A DNA stretch of 44,596 nucleotides from Bacteroidetes bacterium UBA1947 (GCA_002336915.1 DDET01000038.1:1-44596); one strand, 5' to 3'. Counted from the stretch's first letter, positions 6,972 to 15,360 are shown. Notes: a model not told the origin generated them from the letters alone. Numbers and translations are program-made.

Positions 6972-7559
6972 CTATGGCCGTATACGCAGGCCCACTGTAA
7001 GCGGGAAGGAAAGTACCGGGCTGCCGGGAATAGCATTGTAACGGGCAGCAAGGTTAATATTCAGCCCAACGAGGTTGGAGAAGCCATAGGTATAACCCAA
7101 CTGTGCACCAAATACGGGCTGCAGTTCATTGTACTTAATTTCCCCTGCGGTATTCTTAAGCAAATTAACACCGGACCAACCCGAAATACCAAAGTAGATA
7201 TGGCTCTTAGCCATATAGAATAGCCTGTTTATCTGCATCATTATTGGTACTTGAGGGGAGGCGTACTGAATGTCGCCTTTGGTATGCACCTCACCTGCTG
7301 CGGTAGTGGTAGTAACATCGTAGGAGGTCTTCAACTCATAAGCCTCAGCTACCAGGCCAACCTGCCAGGGACCGAGGTTGATCAGGAAGCTCAAAGCGCC
7401 TGCATATGATGGCTTCCAGCCGGTTTCCGTAGTGCCTGCGGGCATTATGGTATTGATGGGTGCAGTGTTCGTTGATATGCCGCCACTTAAGCCATATTCT
7501 ATACCTTGGCCCTGTGCCAGCAAAGGAAGAAACGCAAGAAATAAAAGTAGCTTTTTCAT
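6972..7559 (-). CDS. outer membrane beta-barrel protein, PorT-like
   Basis: This 195-residue protein has a signal peptide (MKKLLLFLAFLPLLAQGQG) and a chain of alternating, aromatic-edged strands such as IYFGISGWSGVNLL and YTYGFSNLVGLNINLAARY. It ends in VGLRIRP as an outer-membrane barrel strand would. It fits the general eight-strand 'outer membrane protein beta-barrel' group of Bacteroidota. No ligand or partner can be inferred. TATTTTTG at 7585-7592 on the minus strand is an exact -7 box 25 bases before the ATG, but no -33 box is evident. Confidence 0.82.
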   Translation of the reverse strand: MKKLLLFLAFLPLLAQGQGIEYGLSGGISTNTAPINTIMPAGTTETGWKPSYAGALSFLINLGPWQVGLVAEAYELKTSYDVTTTTAAGEVHTKGDIQYASPQVPIMMQINRLFYMAKSHIYFGISGWSGVNLLKNTAGEIKYNELQPVFGAQLGYTYGFSNLVGLNINLAARYNAIPGSPVLSFPLTVGLRIRP

Positions 7560-7743
7560 TGGGAAAGTTTTGCGAAATAAAATTCAAAAATAGCCTTGCA
7601 TAAACCAAGGTTTGGAACGTTAAAGAATATCTATTTTTTGCAAAGGTAGGGATTAGGGAAAGAACACCACGGAAAACGGCCGATAGACCACCACTTCAGG
7701 ATGTTCAAGCAAGTTTTATTATTTTAATGGATAAAATGGTCTT

Positions 7744-8376
7744 ATGAAAGCCCTTATCGTTATCCTAATGCTGGCTTTAGCCCCGGCTGCGTATGCGCAG
7801 CATAGCCTTAGCGAACAGGAAAAGGATAGTATCAAAATGTTGGTGTGCCATATGGAACAAGCCGACCAGGACGTTCGTGGCCGGTGGGAACTGGCTAAGA
7901 AGGCCAATGATTCGGCCGCGATGAAGTTGACAGGCAGGGAATGGCACTTCACCGATTCCATAAATTTTGTGGTATTGTCAAAACTTGTCAGGGAGATAGG
8001 ATACCCCTGTAAACAGCTATTAGGGCAGGGAGCATGCATGCCGAATGCGGTGTTGACTCACTGGTGTAAAAATCACCCTGACTGGTTTTGCGACCGAAGC
8101 CTGGTGCCGGTGTTCAGGAAAGAGATAGAGCTTGGCCACTTACCGCTGCCTGTGATGGATTTTTGCTTTTTTTCCTACGTGAGCTATATGAAAGCGGATG
8201 TGAAGTTATTGCCGCAGATCAATGCAGCACGGTCGGCATATGACCTGAGGCCTTACACTCTGAAACAATATACGCAGCAGGAATGGATAGAGCCATTGAT
8301 GGAAGATACGAATGAAGCCCGCCGGAAGCATAAGATGCGGTTAAAACAGACGCCGGAGCGCAGCAGCGGACACTAA
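7744..8376 (+). CDS. exported hypothetical protein, possibly DUF6624-like
   Basis: This 210-residue protein has a signal peptide ending AYAQ at about residue 19, so it is exported. The body is helical with several cysteines (about residues 38, 95, 102, 113, 121 and 147), enough for disulfides in the periplasm. The order 'IGYPCKQLLGQGA, HWCKNHPDWF, RKEIELGHLPLPVMDF, YDLRPYTLKQY' vaguely resembles DUF6624, whose members have G-YP, QH-x-D and Y-G-T-Q elements, but key residues differ, so I give this only as a possibility. It stands alone before pruA. Confidence 0.75.
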   Translation: MKALIVILMLALAPAAYAQHSLSEQEKDSIKMLVCHMEQADQDVRGRWELAKKANDSAAMKLTGREWHFTDSINFVVLSKLVREIGYPCKQLLGQGACMPNAVLTHWCKNHPDWFCDRSLVPVFRKEIELGHLPLPVMDFCFFSYVSYMKADVKLLPQINAARSAYDLRPYTLKQYTQQEWIEPLMEDTNEARRKHKMRLKQTPERSSGH

Positions 8377-8443
8377 GCCCATATAGTAAGCTTTTCTTAT
8401 ACTCGTATTGGCTGAGCCTTATAGATATTTTCCCGCAATGAAC

Positions 8444-8451
8444 TACCTTTG
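8444..8451 (+). promoter_or_regulatory. -7 promoter element of pruA
   Basis: TACCTTTG matches TAnnTTTG exactly, 27 bases before the ATG at 8479. It overlaps an alternative upstream start codon at 8449, which argues that translation begins at 8479. Confidence 0.55.
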
Positions 8452-8478
8452 CAGCCTCAATTAATAATTATAATACTC

Positions 8479-10110
8479 ATGAATAACGGATATTTTCATT
8501 TTGCCGAGCCGAAGAACGAACCAGTACTGAACTATGCACCCGGCAGTGCGGAGCGGAAAGCCCTGCAAAAAGCCATTGCCGACCTGAAGAACGAGATACG
8601 TGATATACCGATGTACATAAACGGTAAGGAAGTGCGCAGCAATGATAAAAAAGAGATACGCCCGCCGCATGAGACCAACCACCTGCTGGGCCATTTCCAC
8701 GCCAGTAATGCAGACCATGTTAATATGGCCATAGACGCGGCACTGGCGGCACGCCAGCGCTGGGCAGAGACAAGCTGGGAACACCGCGCGGCAATCTTTA
8801 TGAAGGCGGCGGAACTACTGGCTACCAAATATCGTTTTAAAATGAACGCGGCCACTATGCTGGGCCAGAGCAAAAATGCTTACCAGGCCGAGATAGACAG
8901 CGCCTGCGAACTGATAGACTTCCTGCGCTTTAACGTGCATTTCCTTAGCGAAATATACAAGCAACAGCCCCTGTCGCCGCAAGGCATAAGCAACAGGCTG
9001 GAGTACCGCCCACTGGAGGGTTTTATACTGGCTGTAACGCCTTTCAACTTTAGCGCGATAGGTGGTAACCTGCCAACGGCACCTGCAATGTGCGGTAATG
9101 TGGTGGTATGGAAACCGGCGAACACACAGGTATACAGTGCCAGCGTGTTCATGGAGATATTGATAGAGGCGGGATTGCCTGCTGGTGTTATTAACCTTGT
9201 TTATCCTCCCGGCCCGGTAGTGGGCGAGATATGCTATAAGCACCGCGATTTTGCAGGTGTGCATTTTACTGGTTCTACAGGTGTATTCCAAAGCATGTGG
9301 AAGAGTATAGGCGACAACATAGCCCGCTACAAATCTTATCCACGCATAGTAGGAGAGACAGGCGGTAAGGATTTTGTGTTCGTGCACCCAAGTGCAAATG
9401 TAGATGCCGTGGTAGCCGGACTGGCGCGTGGCGCTTTTGAATACCAGGGGCAAAAATGTTCGGCAGCAAGCCGCGCATATTTACCATCGAACATTGCCGC
9501 TGAAATTAAGGAGAAGCTCTGCGTGGAACTGGAGACAATGAAGATGGGTATCGTGGATGACTTTACCAATTTCATCAATGCGGTGATAGATGAGAAGTCC
9601 TTCGACAATATAGTGAACTATATAGAGGGCGTGAAAACAAGCAAGGATGCTAAAATAATATGCGGCGGCGGCTACGATAAGAAGGTGGGCTACTTTGTTG
9701 ACCCTACAGTGATAGAGGCCAGCGACCCGAAATATGTGACGATGTGCGAAGAGATATTTGGCCCGGTACTGACCATACACGTGTATGATGCAGACAAGTG
9801 GGAAGATATGCTGGACGTTGTAGACAGCACATCGCCATATGCATTGACAGGCGCAATATTCTCACAAGACCGTTATGCGGCTGAACTGATGACGAAAAGG
9901 CTGGTGAACGCTGCAGGTAACTTCTACATAAATGATAAGCCTACGGGTGCAGTGGTAGGCCAGCAGCCGTTTGGCGGTGCAAGGGCATCGGGCACGAACG
10001 ATAAGGCGGGCTCAATACTGAACCTGTACCGCTGGCTAAGTGCAAGAACGATCAAAGAAACACAGGTGCTGGTTACCAACTACAGGTATCCTTTTCACCA
10101 GGAAGGATAA
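8479..10110 (+). CDS. pruA: L-glutamate gamma-semialdehyde (1-pyrroline-5-carboxylate) dehydrogenase
   Basis: This 543-residue aldehyde dehydrogenase oxidises glutamate gamma-semialdehyde, formed from pyrroline-5-carboxylate, to glutamate with NAD+, the second step of proline breakdown. Catalytic Cys327 lies in QGQKCSAAS and the general base Glu293 in GETGGKD. FTGSTGVF and TPFNFSAIGGNLP are typical of the stand-alone, eukaryote-like P5CDH group, as are its length and the long N-terminal arm. I chose the ATG at 8479 (MNNGYFHFAEP) because a longer frame from 8449 would start inside the -7 promoter box. No proline dehydrogenase gene is in the window. A small secreted-protein gene follows after 31 bases. 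Confidence 0.93.
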   Translation: MNNGYFHFAEPKNEPVLNYAPGSAERKALQKAIADLKNEIRDIPMYINGKEVRSNDKKEIRPPHETNHLLGHFHASNADHVNMAIDAALAARQRWAETSWEHRAAIFMKAAELLATKYRFKMNAATMLGQSKNAYQAEIDSACELIDFLRFNVHFLSEIYKQQPLSPQGISNRLEYRPLEGFILAVTPFNFSAIGGNLPTAPAMCGNVVVWKPANTQVYSASVFMEILIEAGLPAGVINLVYPPGPVVGEICYKHRDFAGVHFTGSTGVFQSMWKSIGDNIARYKSYPRIVGETGGKDFVFVHPSANVDAVVAGLARGAFEYQGQKCSAASRAYLPSNIAAEIKEKLCVELETMKMGIVDDFTNFINAVIDEKSFDNIVNYIEGVKTSKDAKIICGGGYDKKVGYFVDPTVIEASDPKYVTMCEEIFGPVLTIHVYDADKWEDMLDVVDSTSPYALTGAIFSQDRYAAELMTKRLVNAAGNFYINDKPTGAVVGQQPFGGARASGTNDKAGSILNLYRWLSARTIKETQVLVTNYRYPFHQEG

Positions 10111-10141
10111 ACACAGAATCAAACACAGTAAAATAAAAATA

Positions 10142-10669
10142 ATGAACCTAATAAAAAAACTATCGATCGCAATATTGGTTGCGGTAATACCGGCAATAAC
10201 ATTTGCACAGAAATGCAAATTTGACGAGGACAAGAAAGACCCTTTCACCGGCAGTAATATGCGGGTAGTAGCCCATAAGATAGGACCGCCATCATGGAAC
10301 TGGAATTTTTCGCTGGAGCAGAACGGAGGTAAGTTCTTTATAAGCATGCGCATGCTGCGTGCAGGCAAAATGGAAGATATTTATCCGACGGGAAGGAAAA
10401 TAATGCTGAAGCTGGAGAATGGTAAGATACTGGAACTGACAGCAGACAAAGACTTTCCACCGGGATATGCGGTAAATTCGGTTGATGGAACGATATGGAC
10501 CAATTACATTCCTAAATTTGAGGTCGACAAGGCATTCATTACAGACCTGAGCAGCTCTGCAATTACCGATGTAAAAGTTACGCTGGGTTCGCAGGATATA
10601 ATAGTTCCCAAAGTAGGGGGAAAGCAAACAGACCGGATAATGGAGTCTGCCGCCTGCCTGTTGAAATAA
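10142..10669 (+). CDS. exported hypothetical protein
   Basis: This 175-residue protein has a signal peptide (MNLIKKLSIAILVAVIPAITFAQ, cleaved near residue 23). The mature part begins KCKFDEDKKDPFTG, has a Trp-rich segment (GPPSWNWNF) and beta-strand character, and holds a second Cys near its end (ESAACLLK). A longer frame exists from 10040, inside pruA, but ATG 10142 opens exactly on the signal peptide. I recognise no family. It is the first of three consecutive small genes for exported proteins (10142, 10694, 11066) lying between pruA and pth with short gaps of about 25 bases, so co-transcription is likely. Confidence 0.78.
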   Translation: MNLIKKLSIAILVAVIPAITFAQKCKFDEDKKDPFTGSNMRVVAHKIGPPSWNWNFSLEQNGGKFFISMRMLRAGKMEDIYPTGRKIMLKLENGKILELTADKDFPPGYAVNSVDGTIWTNYIPKFEVDKAFITDLSSSAITDVKVTLGSQDIIVPKVGGKQTDRIMESAACLLK

Positions 10670-10693
10670 GATATTGAGTAAGAACGAAGCGAT

Positions 10694-11041
10694 ATGAAAA
10701 AACTGTTGTTGTTCTTTTTTGCTTTTGCTTTATTCCTGGCGGCAAGTACTGCGCAGGAAAGCAAGATACATTTAAGGTATAATGAGAACTCACAGCGGCT
10801 GACTGTTAGCGAGCCCGGTTATATGGTGCTCAGGTACGACATGTACCTGTACCCTGCCAATAGCCACGAGGTGATAGGCCCCTGCCATGTGGACAATAGT
10901 AACGAAGATATAGAGGCGATGAGCCGCTTTTATGACAGGGTGCACCCGGGAGATAAAGTGAAGATGAAAGCTGTGCGGGTGATGAACATGGCCACAAAAA
11001 AAGCAGAGTGGGCGCCTGAGTATACTATTGAGCTCAGGTAG
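10694..11041 (+). CDS. small exported protein resembling a GldM C-terminal domain
   Basis: This 115-residue protein has a signal peptide ending near AASTAQ (residue 20). The mature 95 residues form one beta-rich unit with the end pattern 'SRFYDRVHPGDKVKMKAVRV ... APEYTIEL'. This parallels the last domain of the gliding and type IX secretion protein GldM, as I remember it: an 'L-x-PG-x-x-V-x-x-x-x-I' turn followed by a closing strand. The next gene shows the same plan more clearly. The link is my inference from layout. A function in the T9SS or as a secreted adaptor is possible but not shown. Confidence 0.75.
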   Translation: MKKLLLFFFAFALFLAASTAQESKIHLRYNENSQRLTVSEPGYMVLRYDMYLYPANSHEVIGPCHVDNSNEDIEAMSRFYDRVHPGDKVKMKAVRVMNMATKKAEWAPEYTIELR

Positions 11042-11065
11042 TGGGATCAGGTAAATAAATTTTGT

Positions 11066-11464
11066 ATGAAAAAGCTTGCATTTATTTGTTCCTTCGTTTG
11101 CCTGGCTTCAATAGCGGGTTTTGCGCAGAAGTATCACGTGAGTATCGAAGGCGCCAGCTACCAGGAGTCAAAAGAAGGGACCGGCATTGCCTCGATCGGC
11201 AGAAGTGGTCTCTTAAGCAAGGCAAGGCTGATCGTAATTCCCCTTGCCGCAGGGACCGTAGTTTCTTATGACATGTCTTACTTGCCCAAAAAAGGAGAAT
11301 ACGGCGGGCCTTACGAAAATAAAACGGCTGACATGACCGCTGCCGAAAAAACAATAGTAGGCCAGTGCAAGCCGGGTGATCGATTTTTTTTCGAGGATAT
11401 AAAGGTCAGGACTACGGATGGGGCAATTGTAGACGCAAAACCCCTGATGGTGCAAATACAATGA
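11066..11464 (+). CDS. small exported protein resembling a GldM C-terminal domain
   Basis: This 132-residue protein has a signal peptide ending in FAQ at residue 21. Its C-terminal part, 'MTAAEKTIVGQCKPGDRFFFEDIKVRTTDGAIV ... PLMVQI', is close in pattern to the final domain of GldM, where a PGD turn and an F-x-x-I-K-V strand recur before a TDG/PDG loop. The 10694 protein has the matching 'VHPGDKVKMKAVRV' and the same start MKKL, so the two are probably diverged duplicates. The gene ends at 11464 and the opposing pth stop begins at 11465, with no base between. I am confident that it is a gene, less so of the GldM link. Confidence 0.77.
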   Translation: MKKLAFICSFVCLASIAGFAQKYHVSIEGASYQESKEGTGIASIGRSGLLSKARLIVIPLAAGTVVSYDMSYLPKKGEYGGPYENKTADMTAAEKTIVGQCKPGDRFFFEDIKVRTTDGAIVDAKPLMVQIQ

Positions 11465-12025
11465 TCATTTATTATACATCGTCATCGTCTTGCCGATGCC
11501 CTGTGTAGCCCAGCTTTCTATTATCTCCACGCTTTTCAGCAAGCTGTCCTTTACATAGGGTAGTTCGTCGGCCGTCCATTTACCAAGTACATAATCTACC
11601 TGCCTGCCTTTAGGGAAGTTGCTGCCAATGCCGAAGCGGAGGCGGGGGTATTCATTGGTTTGCAGCATGAGCTCTATATTCTTAAGCCCATTGTGCCCGC
11701 CAGGGCTGCCCGAAGCGCGCAGGCGCAGGGTGCCGAGGGGCAGTGCCAACTCGTCCATCACCACCAGCACATTTTCCAGCGGTATCTTTTCCTTGTCTAT
11801 CCAGTACTTAAGGGCTTTGCCGCTCAGGTTCATAAAGGTGGTAGGCTTTATTACGATAAAAGTCTTGCCCTTCCATTTGCACTCGGCCACGTTAGCATGC
11901 CTGTCCAGCCTGTAACTGCCGCCATGTTTAATAACGAAAGTATCTGCCACCTCAAAACCTATATTATGACGGGTAGCATCATACTCCATCCCTATATTGC
12001 CCAAACCTGCTATGAGGAACTTCAT
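11465..12025 (-). CDS. pth: peptidyl-tRNA hydrolase
   Basis: This 186-residue protein recycles peptidyl-tRNA that has dropped off ribosomes by cleaving the ester between peptide and tRNA. The catalytic His20 lies in TRHNIGF and Asn10 in GLGNIG; Asn66 (MNLSG) and Asp91 (VVMDEL) complete the known active-site set, and GSPGGHNGLKNIE is the family signature. Length and spacing are standard. It is a single gene converging on the 11066 gene. The leader carries four perfect heptads. Its C-terminus is normal (MTMYNK). Confidence 0.96.
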   Translation of the reverse strand: MKFLIAGLGNIGMEYDATRHNIGFEVADTFVIKHGGSYRLDRHANVAECKWKGKTFIVIKPTTFMNLSGKALKYWIDKEKIPLENVLVVMDELALPLGTLRLRASGSPGGHNGLKNIELMLQTNEYPRLRFGIGSNFPKGRQVDYVLGKWTADELPYVKDSLLKSVEIIESWATQGIGKTMTMYNK

Positions 12026-12038
12026 GGCTGCAAAGAAA

Positions 12039-12066
12039 GTTAAAAGTCAAAAGTGAAAAGCCAAAA
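12039..12066 (-). repeat. heptad repeat in the pth leader
   Basis: On the plus strand four exact GNNAAAA heptads stand in a row; on the coding strand they read TTTTGGC, TTTTCAC, TTTTGAC, TTTTAAC. They end 13 bases before the pth ATG. The second and third bases vary while the AAAA and G stay fixed, so the period is real and not just A-richness. Confidence 0.6.
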
Positions 12067-12146
12067 CTTAGGAAAAGTGCTAAAAATCTTCACAAAATGC
12101 TCACAATCTATTTGCCGGCGGGGTATAGGGTACTGCGTTTTTCCAT

Positions 12147-12154
12147 TACCTTTG
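12147..12154 (+). promoter_or_regulatory. -7 promoter element of the PASTA gene
   Basis: TACCTTTG matches TAnnTTTG exactly. It lies 115 bases before the PASTA gene start and 24 bases before a tiny open frame at 12178, so the transcript probably has a leader of about 100 bases that includes the tiny frame. Confidence 0.5.
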
Positions 12155-12177
12155 GCTCCGCTATTTTACCTTAAATT

Positions 12178-12234
12178 ATGAGTGAAAAACTTATTATCGG
12201 CGGGCAGGAGGCAGAAAAAAAGCATTTGGCATAA
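12178..12234 (+). CDS. possible 18-residue leader ORF
   Basis: ATG at 12178 opens a frame of 18 codons (MSEKLIIGGQEAEKKHLA) closed by TAA at 12232-12234. It lies between an exact -7 box and the PASTA gene, 34 bases upstream of the latter. The codons are ordinary for this genome and the peptide is soluble and charged. It could be a small protein, an upstream frame that tunes the next gene, or chance. I give it low confidence. Confidence 0.3.
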   Translation: MSEKLIIGGQEAEKKHLA

Positions 12235-12268
12235 TTTAGTATATTGTATTACGTTATTAGCATAAGAA

Positions 12269-13096
12269 ATGATCATTAAAGAAGAAACAAGGCGGTCGTT
12301 CTGGTTCAACCTGGTAGCAGTGTTGTTGCTGAGCATTGTTTTATATGTGCTTTTTTTCGTTAGTCTTGGTTTCATCACAGCCCATGGCAAAGAGCTGAAA
12401 ATACCTGATGTTACCAATAAGGATATGAAAACTGCGATGAAGGTATTGAAGGATATGAACTTTGACGTGTATGTGGACTCAACCTATGAGCCAAAACTGA
12501 AGCCACTTACCGTATTATCGCAAATACCCGAGGTGGGCGCTGTAGTGAAGAGCGGGCGCACAGTATTCATTACCGTAAATAAGAAAATGCCGCCAATGAC
12601 ACCAATGCCCAACCTGATAAATCTGTCGTTCCGTATAGCCGAAGTGCAACTGAAAAACAACAAGCTGGTGCTGGGCGATACAAGTTACCAGCCGGATATA
12701 GCACAGGGCGCGATACTGAAGCAACTGGTAAACGGGCAGGAAATAAGGCCGGGCCAGATGGTGCCGCAGGGTAGCAGGGTGAGCCTGGTGATAGGGGACG
12801 GGCTAAGCAATGTGCAACAGGATGTGCCGGACGTTGTAGGCATGGCCTACCCTGAAGGGATGGCGCTGCTGGCCGGTTCGGGGCTTACTTGTACGCCTAT
12901 ATTCACCGGCGAGATAAGCGATACCGCAACAGCAGTAATAATAAGGCAGAGCCCGAAGGCAAGAAACGAGCTGGGAACGCCCAACCATATAAAAGAAGGC
13001 GATATTATTGACATTACTATAAAGCAAAACCCCTCGCAGGATGAATTTGATGTAAGCCCCCAGCCTGCAGGGAACACTAATGATCAAACCCCCTAA
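12269..13096 (+). CDS. PASTA-domain membrane protein
   Basis: This 275-residue protein has a short cytoplasmic N-terminus, one membrane helix at about residues 14-36, and then three PASTA domains outside the cytoplasm (roughly 43-105, 112-178 and 186-255). Each shows the 'P-x-v-x-x-m/g-x-x-x-x-A' helix start and a 'G-x-x-v-x-x-G-x-x-v-x-v-x-v' end, for example IPDVTNKDMKTAMKVLKDM and PDVVGMAYPEGMALL. PASTA domains bind peptidoglycan fragments or scaffold cell-wall enzymes. No kinase or penicillin-binding domain is attached, so this is the stand-alone Bacteroidota form. It ends in a Gln/Pro-rich tail just upstream of the T9SS cargo gene, whose start lies 17 bases beyond the stop. Confidence 0.9.
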   Translation: MIIKEETRRSFWFNLVAVLLLSIVLYVLFFVSLGFITAHGKELKIPDVTNKDMKTAMKVLKDMNFDVYVDSTYEPKLKPLTVLSQIPEVGAVVKSGRTVFITVNKKMPPMTPMPNLINLSFRIAEVQLKNNKLVLGDTSYQPDIAQGAILKQLVNGQEIRPGQMVPQGSRVSLVIGDGLSNVQQDVPDVVGMAYPEGMALLAGSGLTCTPIFTGEISDTATAVIIRQSPKARNELGTPNHIKEGDIIDITIKQNPSQDEFDVSPQPAGNTNDQTP

Positions 13097-13112
13097 TATA
13101 GTATACAACCTG

Positions 13113-14966
13113 ATGAAGCGCAAAAAATACGGATGCCTGCTGATAGCCTGTATGGCTGTGATAAGCGCAGCAACAGCGCAGGAAAGGACAGCACCTGTAA
13201 ACTATAACCCTGTTCTTAAGGATGGATATAAGGCGGCTAATGCGGCGCATAAGGCAACAGCATTGTCCCTGCCGTTCTTCGAGGACTTTACCGGCAGCAG
13301 CCCATATCCTGATGCCGGCAAATGGGTAGAGCACCAGGTGTATGTGAACAATACCATGTGCATAAGCCCGGTAAGCAGGGGTGTTGCTACCTTTGATGCA
13401 CTCAATGATCATGGTATACCTTATGACACCGCCAGTGCCAATACGCTCGTAAATGCCGACAGCCTTACATCGCAGCCTATAGACCTAAGTTCCAGCCATC
13501 CATCGGACAGTATATACATAAGTTTTTTCTACCAGCCCGGCGGCAATGGATTTTACCCCCGGGCAGAGGACTCATTAATGCTGTACCTGAAAAGGGCCAA
13601 TGGGGTTTGGGAGAAGGCCTGGGCCGTGCCGGGCAGTACTCCGCAGCCTTTTAAACAAGCGATGGTGGTGGTGGATAGTGATGCCTATTTTCACAATGAT
13701 TTCCAGTTCCGTTTTGTGAACAAAGCGGCCATCAATACCAGTGATGATGTCTGGAACCTGGACTATATCAGAATGGGCACAAACAGGGGTATTGGTGATA
13801 CTGCAGTGGATGATGTTGCTTTCACGAGCGACCCTGCCTTTATGCTAAATGACTATACTTCAATGCCGTACCGCCAGTTCATGGCCAATGAAGCAGGGGA
13901 GTTGGCAAGCCAGCAATATGACAGCATACGAAATAACTATCCGGTTTCGCAGACAGTGAATTGCAGTTATACTGCCCGGGAGACCGCTACGGGCACACCT
14001 TTGTTCAGCAGCCCGGTAAGCAGCAGTGTCATTGGTGCGAAAAATACGCAGGGGATCAGTTTCCCAACTTACACACCCTCATTTCCATCGCCCGGAAATT
14101 ACGATAAGGTGGTCTTCGAGAACAAGTTCTTCTTTCCACTGGTTAATGCCGGAGAACCGCATGATAACGATACAATAATAAAACAGCAGGTTTTCGACAA
14201 CTATCTTGCTTATGATGACGGGACGGCCGAGTTGAGTTATTATCTGAATTTATTTTCATCGCTGCCGGGGAAAATTGCGATAGAATACCATTTGAACCAG
14301 CCCGACACCCTGCGCGGCATTGCCATCTATTTTGGCAGGCAAGTGCCTATGGCCTCAAACAAGTTATTCTCGGTAGCTGTTTACAGTGCGCTGCAGGGAA
14401 TTAACAATGCGCCATCGAACATATTGCTTCACCAGGAAGACCTGCTGCAACCTCAATACGGCGAGGTAAACCAGTATTGGGTATACAGTCTTAATTCTCC
14501 CGTGGCATTGCAAGCGGGCACATTCTATATGGGTACTATACAGCCGGCCTTTAGTGGCGCCGACAGCCTGTACTTTGGCCTCGACGTGAACCGCCTTGGC
14601 GGCAACCACGCTTATTACGATGTGTTGGGCACATGGAACTCTTCAAGCATAAGCGGTGCTATTATGATGCGCCCCTTGCTGGGACAAACGGTATTTAATA
14701 CCAATACAGAAGACAGGCACTTACTGCCATCGCCACAAACCTGGAGCATGTATCCCAATCCTGCTGCAGACCATGTGAGCTTCTATTACACTTCGCAGAA
14801 GAGCGCAAGCTATGAATTAACTGATATGCAGGGCCGCATTGTTATGAAAGGCAGCCTGGGTAACGGTAAGGACATAAATATACAAAGCCTGCGTGCAGGT
14901 ATCTATTTGGTGCGTCTTTCATTTGACGGTGTAACAGGTGCACCCCAAAAAATAATAAAACAATAA
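13113..14966 (+). CDS. secreted protein with type IX (type A) sorting tail
   Basis: This protein of about 617 residues is exported by Sec (signal peptide MKRKKYGCLLIACMAVISAATAQ in two parts, cleaved near residue 24). Its C-terminal region of about 75 residues is a T9SS type A sorting domain: WSMYPNPAADHVSFYY, ELTDMQGRIV, LRAGIYLVRLS and a KIIKQ end. The long middle is beta-rich with a galactose-binding-like opening (LPFFEDFTGSSPYPDAGKW, WNLDYIRMG) seen in other gliding-bacteria surface proteins. I chose the ATG at 13113 over 13080 because the latter overlaps the PASTA gene and delays the signal peptide by 11 residues. The protein is probably attached to, or released from, the cell surface; its activity is unknown. 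Confidence 0.87.
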   Translation: MKRKKYGCLLIACMAVISAATAQERTAPVNYNPVLKDGYKAANAAHKATALSLPFFEDFTGSSPYPDAGKWVEHQVYVNNTMCISPVSRGVATFDALNDHGIPYDTASANTLVNADSLTSQPIDLSSSHPSDSIYISFFYQPGGNGFYPRAEDSLMLYLKRANGVWEKAWAVPGSTPQPFKQAMVVVDSDAYFHNDFQFRFVNKAAINTSDDVWNLDYIRMGTNRGIGDTAVDDVAFTSDPAFMLNDYTSMPYRQFMANEAGELASQQYDSIRNNYPVSQTVNCSYTARETATGTPLFSSPVSSSVIGAKNTQGISFPTYTPSFPSPGNYDKVVFENKFFFPLVNAGEPHDNDTIIKQQVFDNYLAYDDGTAELSYYLNLFSSLPGKIAIEYHLNQPDTLRGIAIYFGRQVPMASNKLFSVAVYSALQGINNAPSNILLHQEDLLQPQYGEVNQYWVYSLNSPVALQAGTFYMGTIQPAFSGADSLYFGLDVNRLGGNHAYYDVLGTWNSSSISGAIMMRPLLGQTVFNTNTEDRHLLPSPQTWSMYPNPAADHVSFYYTSQKSASYELTDMQGRIVMKGSLGNGKDINIQSLRAGIYLVRLSFDGVTGAPQKIIKQ

Positions 14967-14976
14967 AAACAGAGCG

Positions 14977-15288
14977 ATGCAGGAAATAAGCGTAGCAGAA
15001 TTGAAACAACGTATGGATGCAGGGGAAGCGCTGAACATTATAGATGTGCGCGAGCCCGATGAATATGCTGCGTTCAATATAGGCGGCAGGCTACTGCCAT
15101 TGGGCAGAATAATGGGCATGCAACTGGAAGATATAGACGACTTGAGAGATGAGGAACTGATCATTCATTGCCATGCCGGCAAGCGCAGCATGCAGGCATG
15201 TATGGTGCTTGAGCAGGCAGGCTTTACTAATGTAAAGAACGTGACCGGCGGCATGGTGGCCTGGCAGGATATGATGAATAAAGGTTGA
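14977..15288 (+). CDS. single-domain rhodanese-like sulfurtransferase
   Basis: This 103-residue protein is one rhodanese domain. The hallmark IDVREPDEYAAFNIGG is at about residues 22-37 and the active-site loop HCHAGKRS holds the catalytic Cys65, which accepts a sulfane sulfur. The final GGMVAWQD is a family mark. The six-residue loop size suggests sulfur, not phosphate, chemistry. It lies ten bases after the T9SS cargo gene and is probably in the same operon as the PASTA gene. Such single domains act in thiosulfate detoxification, tRNA thiolation or Fe-S supply; which one applies here cannot be read. Confidence 0.92.
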   Translation: MQEISVAELKQRMDAGEALNIIDVREPDEYAAFNIGGRLLPLGRIMGMQLEDIDDLRDEELIIHCHAGKRSMQACMVLEQAGFTNVKNVTGGMVAWQDMMNKG

Positions 15289-15323
15289 CAAGTTGACCGG
15301 TTGATAAGTTATGGTTTGACAAG
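15284..15323. repeat. short TTGAYAAG repeat
   Basis: GTTGACAAG (15284-15292), GTTGATAAG (15300-15308) and TTTGACAAG (15315-15323) lie 15 to 16 bases apart, straddling the rhodanese stop codon. Short TTGA-type tandem runs of this kind are common in intergenic DNA of this phylum. I see no promoter or terminator in them. Confidence 0.4.
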
Positions 15324-15360
15324 CTCACCATGACGATTTTTGGAATAAAAGAGATTTACT

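Noticed and set aside
8815..9453. 212-codon minus-strand frame
   Set aside because: It lies wholly inside pruA, whose catalytic residues are all present; the frame is a shadow created by codon use.
10040..10141. N-terminal extension of the 10142 gene
   Set aside because: It reads inside the 3' end of pruA, and the signal peptide begins exactly at ATG 10142.
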